A stretch of 9,808 nucleotides of DNA from positions 1 to 9,808 of the forward strand of contig JAEUMU010000129.1 of assembly GCA_016791325.1 (NCBI GenBank), given 5' to 3'. Shown piece after piece: positions 1 through 5,998 of this stretch (positions are counted from its first letter, which is position 1; each line of letters starts with the position of its first letter). Source of the stretch: Hyphomonadaceae bacterium. Its GTDB lineage: Bacteria > Pseudomonadota > Alphaproteobacteria > Caulobacterales > Aquidulcibacteraceae. Below the pieces are notes generated by a model. The model was not told the origin of the DNA, made no database searches, and saw only the letters and a program-made list of their open reading frames with translations. Made by a program: the position numbers and the translations under genes.

Positions 1-1175
1 ACGGTTGAGGTGCGCCGGGCGCCGAACGTCGCCTGCGCGGCGGTCACGCGCGCACCGAACGCATAGGGCGTCGCCGCGCCGGCGCGCGCGGCGTACTCCC
101 ACTCCGCCTCTGTCGCGAGGCGATAGCGTAAGCCACCCGCGCGGGCATTCAGCCAGTCCAGATAGGCCTGCGCATCTTCCCAGGACACATCCGTCACAGG
201 CCGCGCGCCACGGCCCCAGCCACGATCCGGCGGCGAATAGCCATTGCATCCCCCACCGGCGAGGCAGGCGTCCCACTGCGCAAACGTCACTTCCGTCGCG
301 CCGATCGCGAACGGCGCGATCGAGACCTCACGTTGCGGGCCTTCATCATTGCTGCGCCCGGCTTCATTGGCCGGCGAGCCCATCGTGAAAAGGCCCCCGC
401 CCAACACCGTCATCTCTGGGCAAGATTCGCAATCTTGCAGCGTTTGGCCGGGCTGAAATTGCGGCGGCGCCGGCGCTTCGGCGTAGAGGGGCTGCCGCTC
501 AGGTGCGGCAGGGGCTGCTTCGCCTGCGTGTGCTTCTGGCGCCTGGCCCGAGACGTCCTGATACAAGCGCCACATCGCCGGGCTGAAATACACTAGCACG
601 CCGGCGACCGCGGCGGCGGCGAGCCCCCACCCCACGCGCCGCGCACCCCGCGCGAAGCGCTGGCGCTTCGACAATATCTCGAACGTCTGCACGCGCTGTT
701 CGATGTTATCGAGCGGCTTTTGTCCCTTCGACTGGAACGCCGCCGTCGGCGAAGACCGCGCCATCGAGCGGAACTCGGCCGAGACCAACGCCGCGCCAGG
801 CTCGGCCAGCTCCTGCAACCGCGCCGCGACATTGACGCCATGCCCCAGCAAATCCTCAGTCGCCGTCACCACCACATCGCCGACATGCGCGCCGACCCGA
901 ATGGGAGGCTCCTTTTTTCCGCGCTTATCGAGAATGTCCTGAATGGCCCCGAGCGCGGCGCCTGCGGAGCTGAACTCCAGCATGAAACCATCGCCGGCGG
1001 TGTTGAACAGCCGCCCGCCGTGCTGGCCCGCCACCTGAATGATACGCTGGCGCAGATTTTCGACCTTTCGCGCAGCGTTGCGCTGATCGCGTTCCGACAT
1101 GGTCGAGAAGCCGACAATGTCGATCGCCACGATCGACGCCAGCCTGATCGCCCGCTCTTCCCCTTGTTCGCTCAC
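1..1175 (-). CDS. Membrane-anchored class III adenylate/guanylate cyclase fused to an FGE-sulfatase (SUMF1) domain, 3' end missing
   Basis: The reading frame is open for 391 codons from a GTG at 1175 to the left edge, with no stop. An in-frame TGA two codons upstream of the GTG rules out an earlier start, and the next in-frame ATG (residue 26) lies after the first catalytic Asp. Residues 12-168 are a class III nucleotide cyclase domain: first metal Asp in VAIDIVGFS (D19), second in NTAGDG (D62), transition-state Asn and Arg in GVNVAARL (N115, R119). The position usually held by a purine-selecting Lys is Asn58, so ATP versus GTP use is open. A basic stretch (171-180) and one hydrophobic helix (about 181-199) follow, then an Ala/Pro-rich linker. 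From DCESCPEM (248) begins an FGE-sulfatase/SUMF1 domain (FTMGSP, EVTFAQWDAC, PVTDVSWEDAQAYLDWL, RLATEAEWEYAARAG). Its C-terminal half, where catalytic cysteines would lie, is outside the window. The expected topology is cytoplasmic cyclase and periplasmic FGE domain. It starts 59 bases after the lyase gene on the same strand. Confidence 0.9.
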   Translation of the reverse strand, partial: MSEQGEERAIRLASIVAIDIVGFSTMSERDQRNAARKVENLRQRIIQVAGQHGGRLFNTAGDGFMLEFSSAGAALGAIQDILDKRGKKEPPIRVGAHVGDVVVTATEDLLGHGVNVAARLQELAEPGAALVSAEFRSMARSSPTAAFQSKGQKPLDNIEQRVQTFEILSKRQRFARGARRVGWGLAAAAVAGVLVYFSPAMWRLYQDVSGQAPEAHAGEAAPAAPERQPLYAEAPAPPQFQPGQTLQDCESCPEMTVLGGGLFTMGSPANEAGRSNDEGPQREVSIAPFAIGATEVTFAQWDACLAGGGCNGYSPPDRGWGRGARPVTDVSWEDAQAYLDWLNARAGGLRYRLATEAEWEYAARAGAATPYAFGARVTAAQATFGARRTST

Positions 1176-1234
1176 GGCTCAATCCCCACGCCCGCGAGGA
1201 TAGCCCCCTCACCGGGGCTTTTCCATCCTGGCTC

Positions 1235-2863
1235 CTATTGGCCTGAATCCACGCTGAGCAGAAGCGCGCTCATGTTCTGGATGAAAGTTCCGGTCGAAAT
1301 ACCGGTCACCGGGTTCTGCGTGGTGTGGGGCGAGGTGTCGGAGGCGTCGCCCACCAGGGTCATGCCAAAATCGCCCGGGGCGGGCACGGCGGGACCGTCT
1401 CCGATGTAGGGGTTGGACGTCGCGGTCAGCGGGGTAGGCCAGTATCCCTCTGCATTGAGGCCGGCCACCAGTTGATCCACGCGTTCGGGGGTGGGCCGGG
1501 CGATGTCGCCCGCGCCGACATTCGAATTGAGATCGGAAACAGAGATCGTGTGCGTGGTGAACAAGCGCGGCATTCGGAAATTGCCCCGCACCAGCGGTGA
1601 GCCCGCAAGATCCGGCGCCGCCGCACGCAGCTGCTCGTAGCGCGCGCGCAGCGCCGCGACATCGAGCGCCCGCCATTGTCCATAGTGCGTGATCGCCCGC
1701 TCGGGATTGTAGTCCCAGTAATAGGCGCCGTTGACGACGTTCGAGCCGCGCCGGTGATTGATGCGCGCGCGATTGGTGCCGATCTCGATGAAGGTCGGAT
1801 AATGGCGCCCGCGCACCCGCACCTGATCTTCGCGCAAACGCAGGCTATCGAGCCAATCGAGCGCCTCGGGAATGCGCGCAATGAAACGCTCCTCCCCGGT
1901 CCACTCATAGAAATCCAGCATTTGCGCGATATTTCCAGCCGTGGTGTGGCTGGCGAGGGATTCCGGCTCATAGGAGCGCGCACCCATCGGCGCCAGCGTT
2001 TCATGGTGGTGCTGCAAGCTCCAGCCCGCCTGCGGCGCCGGCTGCTGCGTAAGCGGAAACACATCCATCGCCCGGCGGATGGCTTCCAGCGCGCGGCTAT
2101 CGCCCAGCGTATGATAGACCATCAGCAGGAACTTGATGTTTTCATCGGCCACATCATCGTTGAATGTTATGTAGGGTGCATAATGCACCTCGCCCGCCAC
2201 GCGGGGATAACGCTGGGGCCAGCCGCCATTGGCGTATTGGCTATTCAGCACGAAGCGTATCGACCGCTCCACCGGCTCACGCAGCGCGCGCTCGCGCCGG
2301 ATCAGATAAAGCCGCAGCAGGAATTGCGAAGCCTCGGACGTTCCGGCGTCATCGAAGGTCGCGTTCGGGTAATAGTGGTGGAATTCCTCCAGCCGCCAGC
2401 CGTTCTTGCCGATGGTTTCGTGCCAACGGCGCGCGCTCTCTTCGCCCGCGAAGTCGTGCAGATAATTCCAGCCGCCGGAAGGGTGCTGCGCGCCGATGAT
2501 CCCATCCGCAACCTGGCGCGCGGCGCGATAATAGAAGGCCTCGCCCGTGACGGCGTAGCAATCAAGGTAGAGGTGGCCTACTGTCGCCGTGCCCGGCGGC
2601 TGCAGCCAAATCATGGTGGGGTAGGCCTCCATCTCGCCCCACCGGCGCGAGAAATCGGGCAGGTAGCTCCACACATAGCCGCCCCGATACGCCACCCGCT
2701 CGGTCATGAAGGCGGTAGCCCGGCGCATGGCCGCCAAAGTGCTCGCCCGGCGCCCATTGCTACCGGTGTCAGTTGCGGCCGAAAAAAAAGACGCGCACGC
2801 GCCAGTCAGCGCCGCTCCGGAGGCGGCCCCCAGCAAGCCGCGGCGGGTTGAAGCAAAGCCCAT
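1235..2863 (-). CDS. Exported pectate lyase-like protein, polysaccharide lyase family 10 type, with C-terminal extension
   Basis: 542 residues. The N-terminus has a Tat-type signal: twin arginine in STRRGLLG (5-12), an Ala/Gly-rich stretch, then LTGACAS (19-25), which could be a cleavage site or a poor lipobox at Cys23. The body has the features of family 10 pectate lyases in order: a repeated-helix barrel with NATFDDAGTSE (167-177; families show a DN.AT.tE element here), SQYANGGWPQRYP (208-220), YITFNDD (231-237), WSLQHHHETLAP (281-292), ARSYEPESLAS (295-305) and FIEIGTNRARI (358-368), which resembles the family's FYxxxTNRPxF segment. PL10 enzymes cleave polygalacturonate by calcium-assisted beta-elimination. 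The NDD acidic pair and several conserved arginines are kept, but I cannot assign the catalytic Arg. About 140 residues follow the domain and end in a Thr/Ser-rich segment (GISTGTFIQNMS). Start ATG at 2863 has an excellent AGGAGG. The ligase gene ends 9 bases upstream, so the two are co-translated. The exact polymer is unknown. Confidence 0.82.
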   Translation of the reverse strand: MGFASTRRGLLGAASGAALTGACASFFSAATDTGSNGRRASTLAAMRRATAFMTERVAYRGGYVWSYLPDFSRRWGEMEAYPTMIWLQPPGTATVGHLYLDCYAVTGEAFYYRAARQVADGIIGAQHPSGGWNYLHDFAGEESARRWHETIGKNGWRLEEFHHYYPNATFDDAGTSEASQFLLRLYLIRRERALREPVERSIRFVLNSQYANGGWPQRYPRVAGEVHYAPYITFNDDVADENIKFLLMVYHTLGDSRALEAIRRAMDVFPLTQQPAPQAGWSLQHHHETLAPMGARSYEPESLASHTTAGNIAQMLDFYEWTGEERFIARIPEALDWLDSLRLREDQVRVRGRHYPTFIEIGTNRARINHRRGSNVVNGAYYWDYNPERAITHYGQWRALDVAALRARYEQLRAAAPDLAGSPLVRGNFRMPRLFTTHTISVSDLNSNVGAGDIARPTPERVDQLVAGLNAEGYWPTPLTATSNPYIGDGPAVPAPGDFGMTLVGDASDTSPHTTQNPVTGISTGTFIQNMSALLLSVDSGQ

Positions 2864-2867
2864 TTTT

Positions 2868-2873
2868 CCTCCT
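2868..2873 (-). promoter_or_regulatory. Ribosome binding site of the lyase gene, touching the ligase stop codon
   Basis: A perfect AGGAGG lies 4 bases before the lyase ATG. Its first base is the last base of the ligase TGA stop (2875-2873). A ribosome finishing the ligase therefore covers the lyase start site, which points to translational coupling and fixes the lyase start. Confidence 0.8.
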
Positions 2874-4378
2874 CAACCCGCTGCGCCAGGCTGAGCCGGC
2901 GCGAGCAGGTGCTTTCTAATCTTGCCCGCAGCAGTGCGCGGGAATTCATCCACGAACGTGATGTGGCGGGGAATTTTATAGCCCGCGAGGTTAGTGCGGC
3001 AAAACTGAATCACGCCTGCCGCGGTCGCTGCGGCGCCGGGCCTGAGTTGCACGAAGGCGTGGCCCACCTCGCCCCAAGTTTCGTCCGCCACGCCGATCAC
3101 GGCGGCCTCAAGTACGGCGGGATGGCGCGCCAAGGCGTTTTCCACCTCGGCCGGATATACGTTCTCCCCACCCGAGATGAACATGTCCTTGATACGGCCC
3201 ACGATATAATAGCAGCCATCGCTATCGCGCCGCCCCAGATCGCCGCTTTTCAGCCAGCCCTCTTCGCTGAATGCGCGTGCGGTGGCATCTGGCTGGTTCC
3301 AATAGCCTGGCGTCACGCCCGGCCCGCGCATCCAGACTTCCCCGGCCTCACCCTCAGTCACGTCGCGCCCGTCAGCGCCTACGATGCGCACATCCAGCAG
3401 CATTTGCGGTTTGCCGACCGAGCCAATCTTGGTCAGCGCATCATCGCGATGGGCGACGAACGCGGTAGGGCCGGTTTCTGTCATGCCATAGCCGTTGCAG
3501 ACGCGTACGCCCTTGGCCGCGTACCGCTCCACCAGCACATCCGGCAAAGGCGCGCCTCCGCACCCCCAAGCCCGCACACGTGAGAGATCGAGCGTCTCAA
3601 ATCGGGGATCGAGCGCGAGTTGCTGGTACACCGCCGGCACGGCGAAGAATACGTCGAGCTCCGGCAGCAGGCCCAACGCCAAATCGAGATCGAACCCCGG
3701 CAGCACATCGACACGGCCGCCGGCCATCAGCGTCGGAAGCGTGATGAGTTGAATCCCCGCAGTGTGAAACAGCGGCAGGAAATTGATGGTGCGCGTGTGC
3801 TCACCCACGCCGAAGGCCTGCATCACATGAAACGCATTCACCGCGCTCATCTGGTAGGTCTGGATAACAGCCTTCGGCTCGCCTGTGGTGCCTGAGGTGT
3901 ACATCAGCATCCACGTCGCGTCGCCCAACCAACGGCTTTCGCTGCGGAGCGGCTGCGTTTGCGTCAAAAGCGCTTCATAAGCCCCGGAATCGAGCGCCAA
4001 TTGCGTGGGAATTTGCGCCGCCAGTGCGGCGGCGCTGACAACATCTTCGCGCCCGAATATCAGCAGCTTCGGCGTACAATCGGCCGCCACCGGAAGCAAT
4101 TCCGGCGCCGGCGCGCGCCAGTTCAACGGCGCCAGGATGGCGCCCAACTTCGCGCACGCGAACATGATCTCAAAAAACTCGATGCGATTGCGGCAAAGTA
4201 CGGCCACGCGATCGCCGCGGCGCACGCCCTGCGCACGCAGCACCGCCGCGCAGCGCGCGCTGCGATCTTCCAATTGCCGATACGTGACCGTGCGGCCGCT
4301 GAGCGCGTCAAGCAGCGCTATGCGATCGGGCGTCAGCGCCGCGCGCTTTGCGGTGATGTCGATCAGATCGACACCCAT
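2873..4378 (-). CDS. AMP-forming acyl-CoA synthetase / CoA ligase
   Basis: 501 residues, normal for a single-domain ANL-superfamily ligase, with all core motifs intact. These are the phosphate-binding loop YTSGTTGEPK (160-169), the adenine-site motif YGMTETGP (297-304), the ribose-binding Asp in SGDLGRRD (D380), the hinge GRIKDMFISGGENVYPAEVE (394-413) and the adenylation Lys in TAAGKIRKH (K486). The protein adenylates a carboxylic acid with ATP and transfers it to CoA, in the cytoplasm (no signal peptide). It resembles the medium/long-chain fatty acid and feruloyl-type ligases, and the acid cannot be read from the sequence. The ATG at 4378 is preceded by AGGGAG with a 6-base spacer. It lies 45 bases downstream of the tetR stop, with no terminator between, so it is probably the second gene of a tetR-ligase-lyase operon. 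With the divergent hydrolase it would activate an acid released by ester cleavage. Confidence 0.93.
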   Translation of the reverse strand: MGVDLIDITAKRAALTPDRIALLDALSGRTVTYRQLEDRSARCAAVLRAQGVRRGDRVAVLCRNRIEFFEIMFACAKLGAILAPLNWRAPAPELLPVAADCTPKLLIFGREDVVSAAALAAQIPTQLALDSGAYEALLTQTQPLRSESRWLGDATWMLMYTSGTTGEPKAVIQTYQMSAVNAFHVMQAFGVGEHTRTINFLPLFHTAGIQLITLPTLMAGGRVDVLPGFDLDLALGLLPELDVFFAVPAVYQQLALDPRFETLDLSRVRAWGCGGAPLPDVLVERYAAKGVRVCNGYGMTETGPTAFVAHRDDALTKIGSVGKPQMLLDVRIVGADGRDVTEGEAGEVWMRGPGVTPGYWNQPDATARAFSEEGWLKSGDLGRRDSDGCYYIVGRIKDMFISGGENVYPAEVENALARHPAVLEAAVIGVADETWGEVGHAFVQLRPGAAATAAGVIQFCRTNLAGYKIPRHITFVDEFPRTAAGKIRKHLLAPAQPGAAG

Positions 4379-4423
4379 GACATACTCCCTACACCGCGCG
4401 CCGATCTCAAGCCGGCGTCAGCC

Positions 4424-5059
4424 TTATTCCTTTAGCCGCGGCGCCAGCCCGTTGATCATCAGATCCGCCGCCGCTTCCGAAACCGCACCAACGTCGGCGC
4501 CGTCTTCCCACACGCCGAACTTCAAACCCAGAAATGTGGAAGCACCCATCAGCGCCCACACACGCACATCATCGTCGCCGCTGCTCACTTCGCCGCGCGC
4601 CGCCGCTTGGCGCAATTGTTGGCGGTAGGCTTCGGAGAAAACGCGGTAGTAATCACGGTAGGCCTCCGGCGCCACGAACTGCGCCTCCATCACCACGCGA
4701 TAGAGCGACTTGTGCGTGCGCACGAATTCCAGATAGGCGCGGATGCCCAGTCGTTCGGCTTCCAGCCGGTTCGGCGCGTCCTTCACGCTTTCGGAAAGCG
4801 CATGGCGTGTCCGTGCGCCCATGTCTGCGACAAGCGCCCGGAACACCTCCTCCTTGGATTTGAAATAGACGTAGAAAGTGCCCAGCCCCACGCCGGCGCG
4901 CTGAGTGATGTTGGAGATCGCGGTCTCGTGATAACCGCGCGCGCCAAACTCCTCGCCTGCGGCATCCAGCAACCGCCTTAGTGTCCTGCGGCCGCGCTCG
5001 GTTTTCGGGCCGGAGCGTTCCTCAGCCTGCGCCGGAGCGGAACCTGAATGTTGACTCAT
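4424..5059 (-). CDS. TetR/AcrR-family transcriptional regulator
   Basis: 211 residues, typical TetR length. After a polar, probably disordered N-terminus (1-22) comes the DNA-binding domain: RRTLRRLLDAAGEEFGARG (24-42), then the helix-turn-helix YHETAISNITQRAG (43-56) and the signature GLGTFYVYFKSKEEVF (58-73). The rest is an all-helical ligand-binding and dimerisation domain with no recognisable ligand signature. The ATG at 5059 has GGAG about 10 bases upstream. The gene is transcribed away from the hydrolase-receptor arm and heads the ligase-lyase arm. By the common TetR arrangement it probably represses its own operon and the divergent one until a pathway compound binds. I found no clean palindromic operator in the 84-bp divergent region, so its site is unassigned. 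Acyl-CoA-responsive TetR proteins often neighbour acyl-CoA ligases, which makes a CoA thioester a plausible inducer (inference). Confidence 0.93.
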   Translation of the reverse strand: MSQHSGSAPAQAEERSGPKTERGRRTLRRLLDAAGEEFGARGYHETAISNITQRAGVGLGTFYVYFKSKEEVFRALVADMGARTRHALSESVKDAPNRLEAERLGIRAYLEFVRTHKSLYRVVMEAQFVAPEAYRDYYRVFSEAYRQQLRQAAARGEVSSGDDDVRVWALMGASTFLGLKFGVWEDGADVGAVSEAAADLMINGLAPRLKE

Positions 5060-5080
5060 GTTTCAAGTCTCCGCTATGCT
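5051..5080 (+). promoter_or_regulatory. Candidate sigma-70-type promoter for the hydrolase-receptor operon
   Basis: TTGACT (5051-5056) and TATGCT (5075-5080) are separated by 18 bases on the plus strand, giving 5/6 and 4/6 matches to the -35 and -10 consensus. Transcription would begin near 5087, leaving a leader of about 57 bases before the hydrolase ATG. The -35 box overlaps the first codons of the divergent tetR gene, so a regulator bound here would affect both directions. Confidence 0.4.
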
Positions 5081-5098
5081 GACCGCCAAGACAAGGAA

Positions 5099-5139
5099 AA
5101 ACAGCCCCGGTGAAAACGCCAGGGCGGGGGGAAACAGCC
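5099..5139 (+). repeat. Short direct repeat AAACAGCC in the divergent intergenic region
   Basis: AAACAGCC occurs at 5099-5106 and 5132-5139, 33 bases apart (about three helical turns). Both copies are preceded by GG(A) and followed within two bases by GGT. This could be a pair of protein binding sites in the leader of the hydrolase operon, or chance in a short GC-rich spacer. Confidence 0.25.
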
Positions 5140-5143
5140 GGTC

Positions 5144-5998
5144 ATGCCGGTATGCGCTTTGAACGATGGGACGGCCATGGCCTACGCTGATACCGGCGCG
5201 GGCGCCCCGTTGCTTCTGGTGCATGGATGGGCCGCGCATGGCGGCTTCTTCGCCGATTTGTCCCAGCGGCTCTCCCAGTCCAACCGGGTCTTGGTCCCCA
5301 CTCTGCGGGGCCATCACGGCTCCGGCCATGGCGCGGCTCCCCTCAGCATCGAAACGCTCGCGGACGATATCGCGCATTTCCTGGAAACGCTCGATCTGCG
5401 CGGCGTCACCGCGCTCGGCTGGTCCATGGGAGCGATGGCGCTTTGGCAGGCCTATCCGCGCCTTGCCGGGCGCCTGAGCGGGTTGATCGTCGAGGAAATG
5501 GCGCCGCGCCTTACTAACGACGGCGGTTGGAGCTTCGGCATCGCCGGCAATTACCGAGCCGAGGATATCGCCGTCACGCTCAGCGAAATTCGCGCCGATT
5601 GGCCCGCCTACGTTTCGCGCTTCGCCCCCCGGATGTTCGCCCCAAGCGCACGCGCGCGCACGCCAGAGCTGGTCGAATGGGCCGGCGCGGAAATGGCCAA
5701 GGCCGATCCCGAAGCCATGGCGCAATTCTGGGGCTCAATGGCCGCACAGGATTTCCGCGGGCGCCTTTCCAGCATCACCACGCCGATGCTCGTGATGCAG
5801 GGCGCGGAAAGCCAAGTTTATCCCGAAGGCGCGACTGCGTTCGTCGCCAACGCAGCGCCGCTTGGCGCGCACGCAATCATTCCAGGCGCCGGCCACGTGC
5901 CACATCTCGAGGCGCCGGAAGCATTCTTTCAACAGGTCGAGGCCTTCGTCCGCAACCAGCGGCGGCCCGAATTGAGGAGCGGAGGAGCAGTCCCATGA
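5144..5998 (+). CDS. Alpha/beta-hydrolase fold protein (probable esterase-type hydrolase)
   Basis: 284 residues with no signal peptide, so cytoplasmic. The oxyanion-hole motif LLLVHGWAAHGG is at 23-34, the nucleophile elbow GWSMG at 92-96 (Ser94), and the catalytic His in GAGHVPHLEAPE at 248-259 (His251). The usual catalytic-acid turn after strand 7 reads MQGAESQVYP (218-227), without the common Asp. The acid may be Glu222, or Glu117/Glu118 after strand 6 (LIVEEMAPRL). The fold covers ester, lactone and C-C bond hydrolases as well as haloperoxidases, and motifs do not settle the reaction. The ATG at 5144 is the first sensible start, though the only purine-rich tract (GGGGGGAAA) is about 10 bases upstream. 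The stop overlaps the next gene's start as ATGA, so hydrolase and receptor form one operon. Next to a CoA ligase, a role in releasing an acid from an imported ester is the simplest reading (inference). Confidence 0.88.
   Translation: MPVCALNDGTAMAYADTGAGAPLLLVHGWAAHGGFFADLSQRLSQSNRVLVPTLRGHHGSGHGAAPLSIETLADDIAHFLETLDLRGVTALGWSMGAMALWQAYPRLAGRLSGLIVEEMAPRLTNDGGWSFGIAGNYRAEDIAVTLSEIRADWPAYVSRFAPRMFAPSARARTPELVEWAGAEMAKADPEAMAQFWGSMAAQDFRGRLSSITTPMLVMQGAESQVYPEGATAFVANAAPLGAHAIIPGAGHVPHLEAPEAFFQQVEAFVRNQRRPELRSGGAVP

Noticed and set aside
601..660. GC-rich repeat-like run (gcggcg, gcgccgcgc)
   Set aside because: It encodes the basic patch and membrane helix of the cyclase fusion; composition reflects Ala/Gly/Arg codons, not a repeat element.
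1202..1219. AGCCCC/GGGGCT hairpin between the lyase and cyclase genes
   Set aside because: The stem is only 6 bp. In the direction of transcription (minus) no T-tract follows; the TTTT lies on the plus-strand side, where no gene ends. It does not support a terminator separating lyase and cyclase.
720..1409. 229-codon open frame on the plus strand
   Set aside because: It runs across the cyclase gene, the spacer and the lyase 3' end on the opposite strand, with no recognisable motif.
1676..2851. 391-codon open frame on the plus strand opposite the lyase gene
   Set aside because: It is antisense to a gene with clear family motifs, has no ribosome site, and its Arg/Ala/Ile-rich translation shows no domain. 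Long antisense frames are normal at this GC content.
5051..5070. Possible TetR palindrome TTGACTCATGTTTCAAGTC at the start of tetR
   Set aside because: The pairs GACT/AGTC and TTGA/TCAA are only 4 bp and mutually exclusive; not distinguishable from chance.
5527..5994. Upstream 156-codon extension of the receptor reading frame
   Set aside because: It lies within the hydrolase gene in another frame, is arginine/histidine-rich, and would place the clear signal peptide internally. The ATG at 5995 has the ribosome site and signal peptide.
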